NCBI RefSeq assembly: GCF_000426825.1
Contig: NZ_KE384579.1
Span: forward strand, 293,580-357,579
DNA from: Thermonema rossianum DSM 10300
GTDB lineage: Bacteria > Bacteroidota > Bacteroidia > Cytophagales > Thermonemataceae
Length of the DNA stretch: 64,000 bases
Reading direction: 5' to 3'
This document shows positions 8,076 through 16,929 of the stretch, piece after piece. Position numbers and translations under genes: made by a program. The notes beneath the pieces were generated by a model, which made no database searches, was not told the origin of the DNA, and saw only the letters and a list, made by a program, of their open reading frames with translations. How positions within the stretch are numbered: the stretch's first letter is position 1; the number at the start of each line of letters is the position of its first letter.

Positions 8076-9497
8076 ATGAAGACTTCCACCCTGTCACAAA
8101 CACCTCCCGAAGCGGTCTCCATAGACAAGCTGCTGCAAGAGCAAAGAGCGTTTTTTTACAGTGGACAGACATTGCCCCTGAGTTTCCGTAAGAAACAGCT
8201 GGTGCAATTGAAAAAAGCCTTGCAAGAAAATGAAGCGGCTATTTATGAAGCCCTCAAAAAAGACTTCCAAAAGTCACCGTTCGAAACTTTTGTGACCGAA
8301 ATAGCAGTACTGGTTTCTGAAATTGACTTTGTGCTGAAACACATAGATGATTGGGCTGCTCCCAAACGAGTGGCTTCTTCTTTGTTGAACTTCCCTTCTT
8401 CTGACTACGTCTATCCGCAGCCTTTTGGCGTTTGTCTGATCATAGGCGCTTGGAATTACCCGCTTCATTTAACCATAGCACCGGCCATACCGGCCATTGC
8501 TGCGGGCAACTGTGTGGTATTGAAGCCTTCGGAGCTGTCGCCACATACCTCGGCGCTCATCAAGCAACTGACCGACCGCTATTTCGACCCCCGCTTTATG
8601 GCTACCGTAGAAGGCGGCGTGGAGGTAAGCCAAAAGCTGCTTGAACAAGCATGGGATAAAATATTTTTTACGGGCAGCACCCGCGTAGGCAAGATAGTGA
8701 TGGAGGCAGCCGCCAAGCATCTTACCCCGGTTGTCTTGGAGCTGGGTGGCAAGAGCCCGGCGGTTATAGATGCTTCCGCCAACATAGAGACAGCCGCCAA
8801 ACGCATCATCTGGGGCAAGATGGTCAATGCCGGGCAAACCTGTGTGGCGCCCGACTTTGTACTGGTGCATGAAGAAGTAAAAGAGTTGTTTTTGCACCAT
8901 GCCGTGAAGTATATAAAAGAATTTTACGGCGAAGAGCCTGAATTGAGTCCCGACTTCCCGCGTATAGTGAACAGCCGCCATTTCGAGCGCCTGTCGAAAC
9001 TGCTGGAGCGCACCAAGGGGCGCGTCGTGCATGGCGGGCAGCTCGATGCCACGCAGCTGTATATTGCGCCCACCATCGTAGATGGAGTAGATTGGGATGA
9101 TTCTTTGATGGAAGAGGAATTGTTCGGACCTATTTTGCCGGTGCTTACCTTTACCGATATTTACGAGGTGATGCACCGCCTCCAGCGCATGCCGCACCCC
9201 TTGTCCATGTATATTTTTACCAATGACAAAAAGACCGAGCAGCTTTTGATTGAGCGGGTGCCTTTTGGGGGCGGATGTGTAAATGATGTGGTAGTGCACC
9301 TGGCTAACCATCATCTGCCGTTTGGCGGCATTGGACCCAGCGGCATGGGCAACTATCACGGCAAATATGGGTTTGATGCCTTCACTCATTACAAAGGCAT
9401 TGTAAAACATGCCACTTGGCTGGATGTACCCTTGCGCTATGCGCCTTATGAAGGCAAGTTGAATATGGTGAAAAAGCTGGTGAAGTGGATTCTGTAA
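8076..9497 (+). CDS. NAD(P)-dependent aldehyde dehydrogenase (class 3-like)
   Basis: Oxidises aldehydes to carboxylic acids. The general-base Glu lies in VLELGGKSP and the catalytic Cys in NAGQTCVAPD. The cofactor-binding FTGSTRVGK motif and PFGGIGPSGMGNYHGKYGF near the end resemble the class 3 / fatty-aldehyde branch (AldH3-type), which also fits the short 473-residue length and the hydrophobic C-terminus. A long-chain or lipid-derived aldehyde is therefore a plausible substrate, but this is inference. The ATG at 8076 is preferred. A hairpin terminator at 9531-9559 separates it from the convergent SulP transporter. Confidence 0.9.
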   Translation: MKTSTLSQTPPEAVSIDKLLQEQRAFFYSGQTLPLSFRKKQLVQLKKALQENEAAIYEALKKDFQKSPFETFVTEIAVLVSEIDFVLKHIDDWAAPKRVASSLLNFPSSDYVYPQPFGVCLIIGAWNYPLHLTIAPAIPAIAAGNCVVLKPSELSPHTSALIKQLTDRYFDPRFMATVEGGVEVSQKLLEQAWDKIFFTGSTRVGKIVMEAAAKHLTPVVLELGGKSPAVIDASANIETAAKRIIWGKMVNAGQTCVAPDFVLVHEEVKELFLHHAVKYIKEFYGEEPELSPDFPRIVNSRHFERLSKLLERTKGRVVHGGQLDATQLYIAPTIVDGVDWDDSLMEEELFGPILPVLTFTDIYEVMHRLQRMPHPLSMYIFTNDKKTEQLLIERVPFGGGCVNDVVVHLANHHLPFGGIGPSGMGNYHGKYGFDAFTHYKGIVKHATWLDVPLRYAPYEGKLNMVKKLVKWIL

Positions 9498-9530
9498 AAT
9501 GAAAACCTTTTATTGCCTATAAAAGCAGAC

Positions 9531-9559
9531 AGCCCGGTGCGTTGCCGGGCTGCTTTTTT
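9531..9559 (+). terminator. Rho-independent terminator (aldehyde dehydrogenase / SulP)
   Basis: AGCCCGG and CCGGGCT form a perfect 7-bp stem around a 7-base loop, followed by GC and six Ts. An A-rich stretch on the left side could let it act on the opposite strand for the SulP gene as well. Confidence 0.75.
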
Positions 9560-9568
9560 GGGAAGGCA

Positions 9569-11095
9569 TTAGGCATCGCTCATGACCTTGTAGGTTGGGT
9601 CTTCCATTACATTGACTTCAATTACCGCATCTGCCCTTTGTAGCAAACGGCGGCAGTCCGGACTCAGATGTTTGAGATGCACTTTTTTGCCGGCTTTCCG
9701 GTAGCGTTCCGTCACTTTGTTTAAAGCTTCTATGGCAGACATGTCAGCAACACGGCTTTCGGCAAAGTCGATGATGACTTCGTTGGGGTCGTTGTGTACG
9801 TCAAACTTTTCATTGAAAGCAGTGACAGAACCGAAAAAAAGAGGACCGTAGATTTCATAATGTTTTACGCCCTGCTCGTCGATACGCTTTCTTGCCCGTA
9901 TGCGTTTGGCGTTGTCCCATGCAAAAACCAGGGCTGCAATGATGACGCCTATGATAACTGCCAGTGCCAGGTTGTGCAACACCACCGTAACTATCGTGAC
10001 CAATACCATTACAAGAATATCGGACTGGGGAAACTTGGTAAATGTCTTTAAACTGGCCCACTCAAAGGTGCCAATGGCAACCATGATCATCAAGCCGGTG
10101 AGCGCCGCCATCGGTACCTGTTCTATGAGTGAAGAGCCAAACATGATGAAAACAAGCAGCATCAAGGCAGCAACAATACCTGAGAGGCGGGCACGCGCCC
10201 CGTTTGATATATTGATAAGGCTTTGGCCAATCATGGCACAGCCACCCATGCCCGAAAATAGTCCGGAAAGCACGTTGGCAGCCCCCTGGGCAACAGCTTC
10301 CCGGTTGCCATTGCCCCGGCTGTCGGTGGCTTCATCTACGATATTAAGCGTCAAGAGACTTTCTATTAAACCAACGGCTGCTACAATGGCTGCATAAGGG
10401 AAAATAATGGAAAGTGTTTCCCAGCGAAGAGGTACGGCCGGCAGGTGGAAGGGCGGGAAGCTTCCCTTGATGGATGCCAGGTCGCCAACTGTTTTTGTAT
10501 CAAGCTTAAAAACAGATACGATACCAAAAACCAGTAAAATGGCGCTTAGGGATGCAGGGACTGCCTTCGTTATTTTAGGAAGCCCCCAAATGACCAGCAT
10601 GGTCAAAAGCACCAGGCCCAAGAACACATAAAGGGTGGGGCCGTGCAGCCAATTCCCGTTGGCATCTTTGAATTGGTCCAACTGTGACATGAAAATGATA
10701 ATGGCCAAGCCGTTGACAAAGCCAAAAATGACAGGGTGCGGTACCAGACGAATGAGCTTGCCCAGCTTGAAAAAGCCGGCTGCCATTTGCAAAATACCGG
10801 CCAGTACAACCGTTGCCAATACATACTCTACACCATGACTCTTGGCTAAAGTCACAATAACAACGGCTACCGCCCCGGTAGCACCGGATATCATACCGGG
10901 ACGCCCCCCAAAGAGAGCTGTGATAAGCCCCATCACAAAAGCGGCATATAAACCGGTAAGGGGCGACAAGCCGGCAATAAAAGCAAATGCAACGGCTTCC
11001 GGCACCAAGGCCAATGCTACGGTAATGCCCGAGAGTACCTCTGTCTTGTAATTGGTCTCTCGTGGAAGCTGTAAGGAGTGAAGATACTTTTTCAT
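9569..11095 (-). CDS. SulP family anion transporter with STAS domain
   Basis: Polytopic inner-membrane carrier of the SLC26/SulP family. About the first 400 residues are hydrophobic helices with the family pattern ALVPEAVAFAFIAGLSPLTGLYAAF near the start and GNGNREAVAQGAANVLSG in the middle. The last 100 residues form a STAS domain (PNEVIIDFAESRVADMSAIEAL). Substrates in the family include sulfate, bicarbonate and dicarboxylates and cannot be told from sequence. A MarR-type regulator lies about 290 bases upstream on the same strand but has its own terminator, so regulation of the transporter by it is only a possibility. Confidence 0.92.
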   Translation of the reverse strand: MKKYLHSLQLPRETNYKTEVLSGITVALALVPEAVAFAFIAGLSPLTGLYAAFVMGLITALFGGRPGMISGATGAVAVVIVTLAKSHGVEYVLATVVLAGILQMAAGFFKLGKLIRLVPHPVIFGFVNGLAIIIFMSQLDQFKDANGNWLHGPTLYVFLGLVLLTMLVIWGLPKITKAVPASLSAILLVFGIVSVFKLDTKTVGDLASIKGSFPPFHLPAVPLRWETLSIIFPYAAIVAAVGLIESLLTLNIVDEATDSRGNGNREAVAQGAANVLSGLFSGMGGCAMIGQSLINISNGARARLSGIVAALMLLVFIMFGSSLIEQVPMAALTGLMIMVAIGTFEWASLKTFTKFPQSDILVMVLVTIVTVVLHNLALAVIIGVIIAALVFAWDNAKRIRARKRIDEQGVKHYEIYGPLFFGSVTAFNEKFDVHNDPNEVIIDFAESRVADMSAIEALNKVTERYRKAGKKVHLKHLSPDCRRLLQRADAVIEVNVMEDPTYKVMSDA

Positions 11096-11321
11096 GAAAT
11101 AAAATCAGAAAATGGATGAATGATAAAATGAAAAGGCGTTTAAAAGCAATCAATAGAAGCGAGGGAGGGAAGAAGGGAGAAAGGGGAAGTGATCAATCAA
11201 ATAAAATCATGCGAACGGTGATTATGCAATAAGAAAACACAAAGCGGCTGCAAAGATAGGGTTTTTATGGGAAAGTTTCTTAGTTGAAGACCATTTGTTT
11301 TACTTCCTTCGCTTGCTAAAT

Positions 11322-11354
11322 AAAAACGCAGCCGCTACGAATGTTGCCGGCTGC
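11322..11354 (-). terminator. Rho-independent terminator of the marR-type gene
   Basis: GCAGCCG (11328-11334) pairs perfectly with CGGCTGC (11348-11354), and the minus strand continues into a run of Ts (plus-strand As at 11322-11326). It lies just after the MarR stop, so the SulP gene downstream is likely transcribed separately. Confidence 0.65.
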
Positions 11355-11385
11355 TTTTAAAAGAGAAGGGGGTTGAACGGGGGAG

Positions 11386-11886
11386 TTATGCGCTTTCTTT
11401 TTCTTGTTCTTGTTTTTCCAGAAACTCTAAGAATACGTCACTGTTGGGCTGCATGCTTAAATTTTGGTATATCCGTTTGAGCATATGCAGAAATTGCTCT
11501 TCTTCTTCTTTGCTGAATCCCATGAACACTTCTGCATGAAGCTCGTCGATGGCTTCCAGTGCATCTTGTACAGTCTTTTCGCCTTTACGTGTAAGGCTTA
11601 GCCAGTAGGAGCGCCCGTCATGGGGGTTTTCGCGTCGTATAATCACGCCCTTTCTTTCCAAATCACGCACGATGCGGGTCATGGCTGCTTTATCTACCTT
11701 CAATAGGTCGGCCAGCTGTTGCTGACTGATCTGGTTTTGGTGTTCATGAATTAACCAAAGCGTATGAAAATGCCTATCGACAGGGGCAAAATGTAATTCG
11801 TAAGCAAGGGTCCGGTTATACATTTTGTCAAGTAAATAGAAAAACAGTCCAATGGAGCGCTTCTCTTTTTGCATACTTTTATTCAT
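11386..11886 (-). CDS. MarR family transcriptional regulator
   Basis: Winged helix-turn-helix regulator of 166 residues. The recognition region reads ISQQQLADLLKVDKAAMTRIVRDLERKGVI, followed by the wing RRENPHDGRSYWLSLT, the usual MarR pattern with DGR in the wing. The C-terminal helix is Glu- and Lys-rich. The family usually binds palindromes in its own promoter and responds to phenolic or oxidising ligands. A perfect inverted repeat ATTGTTT-gtga-AAACAAT lies at 12054-12071, about 170 bases upstream, as a candidate operator. Targets could be the SulP gene downstream or the lipid kinase upstream; neither is shown. Confidence 0.88.
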   Translation of the reverse strand: MNKSMQKEKRSIGLFFYLLDKMYNRTLAYELHFAPVDRHFHTLWLIHEHQNQISQQQLADLLKVDKAAMTRIVRDLERKGVIIRRENPHDGRSYWLSLTRKGEKTVQDALEAIDELHAEVFMGFSKEEEEQFLHMLKRIYQNLSMQPNSDVFLEFLEKQEQEKESA

Positions 11887-12053
11887 ATAAACACATGTTT
11901 GTTTTTGTGTATTTGCTGCTTATCTTAACAGCGAAAGTTAAACATAAAACACGATAAGAACATGAAGGAAGGCAAAAGGTGGGCTGTGTAGTGCGCGAAG
12001 CATTGAGTAATATAAGCATAAGTCCTTAAATATAAAAACTACTTTTTTACAAT

Positions 12054-12071
12054 ATTGTTTGTGAAAACAAT
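12054..12071. promoter_or_regulatory. Inverted repeat, candidate operator
   Basis: ATTGTTT, four bases, AAACAAT: a perfect 7+7 palindrome in the divergent region between the MarR gene and the lipid kinase gene. Its size fits a MarR-type site, but it is distant from both starts and AT-rich sequence produces such repeats by chance. Confidence 0.3.
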
Positions 12072-12182
12072 GAGTTTTATGTTTTGCGGCAATCACTTTG
12101 AAAATAGCATGTCCACCTTTTTATAATGCTTGCCGTTTGTGAAAGGATTGTATTTTTACGCTTCAGATACTCGCATATTCTC

Positions 12183-13064
12183 ATGAACGCACAACGCTTG
12201 GTTTTTATTGTCAATCCAATTGCCGGGGGCAAAAACAAAGAGGCCTTTGCCGGGTGGATACGTGATTTCTTTTCGAAAGAAGCATGGCAGATAGACATTC
12301 ACTATACGCAGGCGCCGGGCGATGCTACGGAGCTTAGCCGCCGGGCCATTGAGCAGCCTTGCCGGGCGGTGGTGGCCGTCGGGGGCGATGGCACCATCAA
12401 TGAAGTGGCACAGGCATTGTTGGGCACACCGGTGCCTTTGGGGGTGGTGCCTTTCGGTTCGGGCAACGGCCTGGCCCGGCATTTTGGCATTCCTTTACGC
12501 CCCAAAAAAGCCTTGGCATTGTTGAAACAGGGCAAAACCATTTGCATGGATGTGGGGCGCATCAACGGCAAGGTGTTTTTATGCACAACCGGCATTGGTT
12601 TCGATGCGGCGGTGTCTGAACGCTTTGCTTCCTACCAAGCCCGTGGTTTTATGACCTATGTGCGCAGCACCTTGGAGGTGTTCGCCACTTATCGCCCCGA
12701 AGAGGTAGAAATAGACTGGGGCGAAGGGCGGCATGCTTATTCCATTTTTTCGGCTACGGTAGCCAATATATCACAGTATGGGAACAATGCCTATATTGCC
12801 CCGCAGGCAACTGCCGACGACGGATATTTGGATTTGTGCCTGCTGAAACCTTTTCCCAAATGGAAAATGCCCCTTGTAGGTGGTGCCTTGTTTGTTAAAA
12901 AACTGCCTGCCTTTAGTTTTTATGAGCACCGGCGCGTGAAACAAGTTACATTTTACCGGAAACGGGCGGCAGTGAGCCATCTCGATGGCGAAAATGTGTA
13001 TGAAGGCAACCGCTTGCATGTGGAAATAGAGCCCCGTGCCTTGCATTTGATAGTGCCTCGCTAA
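12183..13064 (+). CDS. Diacylglycerol/lipid kinase (YegS/BmrU-like)
   Basis: Phosphorylates a lipid alcohol, probably diacylglycerol. The DAGK catalytic domain is at the N-terminus: FIVNPIAGGKNKEAF, then the nucleotide loop VGGDGTINEVA and the FGSGNGLAR motif, followed by the C-terminal beta-sandwich domain. I place the start at the ATG at 12183, giving 293 residues, because the family begins just before this VNP motif and a promoter-like TATTTTTAC (12151-12159) lies inside the longer frame that opens at 12126. The next gene on the same strand, the cyclophilin, starts 72 bases later and appears to be independent. Confidence 0.85.
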   Translation: MNAQRLVFIVNPIAGGKNKEAFAGWIRDFFSKEAWQIDIHYTQAPGDATELSRRAIEQPCRAVVAVGGDGTINEVAQALLGTPVPLGVVPFGSGNGLARHFGIPLRPKKALALLKQGKTICMDVGRINGKVFLCTTGIGFDAAVSERFASYQARGFMTYVRSTLEVFATYRPEEVEIDWGEGRHAYSIFSATVANISQYGNNAYIAPQATADDGYLDLCLLKPFPKWKMPLVGGALFVKKLPAFSFYEHRRVKQVTFYRKRAAVSHLDGENVYEGNRLHVEIEPRALHLIVPR

Positions 13065-13136
13065 GCATTATTCCCGGGAATTTATTAGCTTTTGCACCGC
13101 TTCGCTTTTGTTCAACCTTTTAAATGAACTGTTTTT

Positions 13137-13877
13137 ATGAAAAGACCATACGGCATTCTCGCCCTGATGCTTGTTTTTCTGTTTACGGGAGTAGCTGCCC
13201 GGGCGCAAGACAAGGCATCACAAAAGCCACACAAGAAAGGAAAAGAGCCTTTGGTTTTCATCGATACCGACTACGGGCAGATAGTATTGCTTTTATATGA
13301 TCTGACGCCCAAACACAAGGAAAACTTTTTGAAGCTCGCCAAACAAGGATTTTATGACGGCTTGCTTTTTCACCGCGTCATTGAGCACTTCGTGATTCAG
13401 GGGGGCGACCCTGACTCGCGCAATGCAAAAGCAGGACAGCTTTTGGGCGATGGCGATGTGGGCTATCGTATCGATGCCGAATTTGATGCACGTCTCTATC
13501 ACAAGCGGGGGGCTGTGGGGGCTGCCCGCGACAACAACCCCGAAAAAGCTTCTTCCGGTTGTCAATTCTATATTGTGCAGGGCAAAAAACTGACCGACGA
13601 ACAAATTGCTGCCATTTCTAAGCGTACCGGTGTGCAATTTACGCCCGAACAGATAGAAACCTATAAGACGGTAGGCGGCATTCCCCATCTGGACCAAAAC
13701 TATACCGTCTTTGGGGAAGTGATTGCCGGCATGGAAGTGGTCGATAAAATTGCTGCCGTAGAAACCGATGCCAACGATCGCCCCAAACAAGATGTGCGTA
13801 TGCGCATGAAAGTGAAAAAAATGAGCCGGAAGAAAATAGAAAAGCGCTTTGGCTATCGCTTCCCCGATTATTTGTAG
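13137..13877 (+). CDS. Exported cyclophilin-type peptidyl-prolyl cis-trans isomerase
   Basis: Predicted periplasmic proline isomerase that assists folding of exported proteins. An N-terminal signal peptide ends near VAARAQDK. The cyclophilin domain follows from about residue 38 (VFIDTDYGQIVLLLYD), with FHRVIEHFVIQGGDP, the core RGAVGAARDNNPEKASSGCQFYIVQG, and a long insert KLTDEQIAAISKRTG before YTVFGEVIAGMEVVDKI. The insert is common in Bacteroidota homologues. The C-terminal tail is strongly basic (MRMKVKKMSRKKIEKRF). trpS follows 53 bases later on the same strand. Confidence 0.92.
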   Translation: MKRPYGILALMLVFLFTGVAARAQDKASQKPHKKGKEPLVFIDTDYGQIVLLLYDLTPKHKENFLKLAKQGFYDGLLFHRVIEHFVIQGGDPDSRNAKAGQLLGDGDVGYRIDAEFDARLYHKRGAVGAARDNNPEKASSGCQFYIVQGKKLTDEQIAAISKRTGVQFTPEQIETYKTVGGIPHLDQNYTVFGEVIAGMEVVDKIAAVETDANDRPKQDVRMRMKVKKMSRKKIEKRFGYRFPDYL

Positions 13878-13930
13878 TGTTTTGATTTTCAGTATGTTTA
13901 AATGCCAAATATAAAACCTTCAAAAACCTT

Positions 13931-14911
13931 ATGACACGCGTATTGACGGGTATTCAAAGTTCAGGGCGCCCCCATTTAGGCAATATCCTGGGTGCCATTT
14001 TGCCGGCTATTGAGTTGTCGAAAAACCCGGACACCGAATCTTTCTTTTTTATTGCGGACCTTCACTCGCTGACCACCATCCGGGATGCGGCTCAGCGCAT
14101 AGAAAACACCAATGCCGTGGCTGCCGCATGGTTGGCTTTTGGCTTCGATACCAAGAAAAACTATTTTTATCGCCAGTCGCGCGTGCCCGAAGTAACCGAG
14201 CTTACTTGGTACCTGTCTTGCTTTATGCCTTACTCGCGCTTGAAACTGGCTCATTCGTTTAAAGACAAGTCCGAAAAGCTGGGCGAGGAGTTTGTAAGCA
14301 CCGGCTTGTTTACCTATCCGGTATTGATGGCTGCCGATATTTTGCTTTACGATGCCAATATTGTACCGGTAGGTAAAGACCAACAACAGCACCTCGAAAT
14401 CACGCGCGACATTGCCGAGCGCATCAACCACCACTATGGCGAAGAAGTGTTTGTGTTGCCCGAAGCACGCATTCAGGAGCAGGTAATGACCGTGCCCGGC
14501 ACCGATGGGCAGAAGATGAGTAAATCCTACGGCAACACCATTGATGTGTTTTTGAGTGGCAAGCCCCTGCGCAAGCAAATCATGTCGATAGTCACCGACA
14601 GCACCCCCCTTGAAGAACCCAAAAACCCCGACACCTGCAATGTGTTTAAGCTGTACAGTCTGCTGGCAAGCCCCGAAGAGGTGGAAGCCATGCGCCAAAA
14701 CTACCTGAAAGGAGGCTATGGTTATGGGCATGCCAAGCAGGCACTGTATGAATTGATTGAAAAGAAGTTTGAAAAAGAGCGGGAGCTGTTCAATCATTAT
14801 ATGAGTAACCCCCAAGAGCTGGACGCTATCTTGCGTGAAGGTGAAGAAAAAGCAAGGGAGATAGCACACAAAACCCTGCAGCGGGTGCGCCGGGTGATGG
14901 GCTTTGCTTAA
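13931..14911 (+). CDS. trpS: Tryptophanyl-tRNA synthetase
   Basis: Charges tRNA-Trp. Class I signatures are clear: the HIGH-type motif is HLGN (15-18, in SGRPHLGNILGA) and the KMSKS motif is intact at residues 195-199. The Trp-binding loop and MAADILLYDANIVPVGKDQQQHLE are as in bacterial TrpS, and the 326-residue length is normal. It sits 36 bases before the aminomuconate semialdehyde dehydrogenase-like gene on the same strand. If cotranscribed, tryptophan use and tryptophan breakdown would sit side by side, but that may be coincidence. Confidence 0.95.
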   Translation: MTRVLTGIQSSGRPHLGNILGAILPAIELSKNPDTESFFFIADLHSLTTIRDAAQRIENTNAVAAAWLAFGFDTKKNYFYRQSRVPEVTELTWYLSCFMPYSRLKLAHSFKDKSEKLGEEFVSTGLFTYPVLMAADILLYDANIVPVGKDQQQHLEITRDIAERINHHYGEEVFVLPEARIQEQVMTVPGTDGQKMSKSYGNTIDVFLSGKPLRKQIMSIVTDSTPLEEPKNPDTCNVFKLYSLLASPEEVEAMRQNYLKGGYGYGHAKQALYELIEKKFEKERELFNHYMSNPQELDAILREGEEKAREIAHKTLQRVRRVMGFA

Positions 14912-14947
14912 AGTCGTCGATTACGAAAGCATCAAACGAAGCTTACT

Positions 14948-16393
14948 ATGCAACGCCTCATGCATTATATCAATGGGCAATGGTGCCCGCCTGCCTCGGG
15001 TGACTTCCTGTCCGTGGTGGAGCCGGCCACCGGGCAGGTATATGCCGAAGTGGCGGCGGGTACTGCTGCCGATGTAGAAGCGGCCGTGCAGGCAGCCCGG
15101 GCTGCTTTTCCCGCTTGGGCTTCCATGCCGGTGCGGCAACGCGCCCACTATCTGATGCGTATAGCCGAAGGCATAGAAGCGCGTTTGGCCATGTGGGCAG
15201 AAGCAGAAAGCCGCGATACGGGCAAGCCTCTGTCTTTGGCACAGCAGGTAGATATTCCGCGGGCAGCCCTGAATTTCGAGTTTTTTGCCACTGCCATCAT
15301 GCAGATGGCATCGGAAAGCTACCAAACCGACACACACGCTATCAATTATGTGTTGCGGCAACCCTTAGGGGTGGTTGCCTGCATTTCCCCCTGGAACCTG
15401 CCACTGTATTTGTTCACTTGGAAAATAGCACCGGCGCTGGCAGCCGGCAACTGTGTAGTAGCCAAGCCTTCGGAACTTACGCCCGTAACTGCCACCCTCT
15501 TGGCCGGGTTGTGCCAAGAGGCAGGCCTGCCGCCCGGTGTGCTGAATATCGTGCATGGGGTGGGGACAGAGGTAGGCGAACCCATGGTGTTGCATCCACA
15601 AGTGAAGGCGGTTTCTTTTACCGGCGGCACACGCACCGGTGCACGCATTGCAGAGTTGGCAGCCCCTCGCTTCAAAAAGTTGTCTTTGGAGTTGGGCGGC
15701 AAGAACCCCACCATCGTTTTTGCTGATGCCGACTACGAGCAGGCACTCGAGACCAGCGTGCGGGCAGCCTTCCGCAACCAAGGCGAAATATGCTTGTGTG
15801 GTTCGCGCGTGCTGATTGAAGCCTCTTTGTATGAGCGATTTAAAAAAGATTTTGTAGAAAGAACACAGCGCTTGCGCATAGGCGACCCGCTGGACCCCGC
15901 CACAGACTTGGGCGCTTTGATTTCCGAAGCGCACCGCCAAAAGGTGCTGTCTTATATTGACTTGGCAAAAGAGGAGGGAGGCACGGTATTGACCGGCGGT
16001 GTTGCCCTGCAGCCGGCGGGGCGTTGTGCCAATGGGTATTTTATGGCACCCACTGTCATTGAGGGGCTGGATGCCCATTGCCGCACCAATCAGGAAGAAA
16101 TCTTTGGTCCGGTGGTTACGCTCATCCCTTTCGAGACTGAAGAAGAAGCCGTTCATCTTGCCAATGCCACACCCTATGGTCTTTCGGCTTCGGTTTGGAC
16201 GCAAAACCTGGCACGTGCCCACCGCGTGGCGGCAGCCATAGAAGCGGGCATCGTGTGGGTGAATAGTTGGATGCTGCGCGACCTGCGCACCCCCTTCGGC
16301 GGCATGAAGGCGTCGGGCGTGGGGCGCGAGGGGGGCTTCGATGCCCTGCGTTTCTTTACAGAACCTAAAAACGTGTGCATACGCTATGAGTAA
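14948..16393 (+). CDS. Aldehyde dehydrogenase, probable 2-aminomuconate (or 2-hydroxymuconate) semialdehyde dehydrogenase
   Basis: NAD-dependent oxidation of a muconic semialdehyde is the likely reaction. The catalytic Glu is in LELGGKNP and the Cys region reads NQGEICLCGSR, the form typical of the HMSD/AMSDH branch rather than of betaine- or retinal-type enzymes. The end GREGGFDALRFFTEPKNVCIRYE and the 481-residue length also fit. Its last 8 bases overlap the start of a RidA-family gene whose size and sequence match 2-aminomuconate deaminase, the next enzyme in the kynurenine and 2-nitrobenzoate pathways. That context favours the amino- over the hydroxymuconate substrate. The earlier pathway genes (haao, acmsd) are not in the window. 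Confidence 0.85.
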   Translation: MQRLMHYINGQWCPPASGDFLSVVEPATGQVYAEVAAGTAADVEAAVQAARAAFPAWASMPVRQRAHYLMRIAEGIEARLAMWAEAESRDTGKPLSLAQQVDIPRAALNFEFFATAIMQMASESYQTDTHAINYVLRQPLGVVACISPWNLPLYLFTWKIAPALAAGNCVVAKPSELTPVTATLLAGLCQEAGLPPGVLNIVHGVGTEVGEPMVLHPQVKAVSFTGGTRTGARIAELAAPRFKKLSLELGGKNPTIVFADADYEQALETSVRAAFRNQGEICLCGSRVLIEASLYERFKKDFVERTQRLRIGDPLDPATDLGALISEAHRQKVLSYIDLAKEEGGTVLTGGVALQPAGRCANGYFMAPTVIEGLDAHCRTNQEEIFGPVVTLIPFETEEEAVHLANATPYGLSASVWTQNLARAHRVAAAIEAGIVWVNSWMLRDLRTPFGGMKASGVGREGGFDALRFFTEPKNVCIRYE

Positions 16394-16814
16394 ACCACAA
16401 ATAGAAACCATCTACAGCCAACGGGCTGCCGAGCCGGTTGGTCCCTACCCGCATGCCAAACGGGTAGGCAACCTGCTTTTTTTGTGTGGTATGGGACCGC
16501 GCCGCCGGGGGCAGAAAGAAATCCCCGGGGCTATTTACAACGAACAAGGCGAAATAGTGGATTACGACATAGTGGAACAGGCAAAGGCCGTTTTTGAAAA
16601 TATTCGCCTTGTGCTGGAAGAGGCAGGTGCCCGTTGGGAAGACATTGTGGATGTGACGGTGTTTCTTACCAATATGAAGCGCGACTTTGCCGCCTTCAAC
16701 CAAGTGTACAAAGAGTATTTCGGCGAAGTACAGCCCACACGCACCACCGTGGAAGTGGGGGCGCTGCCTACACCCATTGCGGTAGAGTTGAAGGTGATAG
16801 CGGTGGTAGAGTAA
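16386..16814 (+). CDS. RidA (YjgF/YER057c/UK114) family protein, probable 2-aminomuconate deaminase
   Basis: The ATG at 16386 overlaps the stop of the upstream dehydrogenase in ATGAGTAA, so translation is coupled; longer starts would run through the dehydrogenase end. The 142-residue product has the RidA core, with VGNLLFLCGMGPRRRGQ, the EQAKAVFENIRLVLEEAGARWEDIVDVTVFLTNM helix-strand unit and RTTVEVGALPTPIAVELKVIAV. RidA proteins are usually near 125 residues. The 142-residue form with the insert PGAIYNEQGEIVDYD resembles the AmnD/NbaF deaminases that convert 2-aminomuconate to 4-oxalocrotonate. The deaminase role is inferred from this and from the gene pairing. Confidence 0.82.
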   Translation: MSKPQIETIYSQRAAEPVGPYPHAKRVGNLLFLCGMGPRRRGQKEIPGAIYNEQGEIVDYDIVEQAKAVFENIRLVLEEAGARWEDIVDVTVFLTNMKRDFAAFNQVYKEYFGEVQPTRTTVEVGALPTPIAVELKVIAVVE

Positions 16815-16929
16815 TGCCATCGAGAAAGCTTTTTCATTTTGTCTTTCTCATTTCGATTGCTTTTGGCGCTTCAAGCGTCCCCCTTTGCTTATTTGTGCTT
16901 TTCCCTCGCAGCCATTTGGTGGTTTCCCT

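Noticed and set aside
8469..9410. 313-codon frame opposite the aldehyde dehydrogenase
   Set aside because: Antisense shadow of a gene with intact catalytic motifs.
15365..16411. 348-codon open frame opposite the semialdehyde dehydrogenase
   Set aside because: Antisense shadow of a strong ALDH gene with no recognisable domain.
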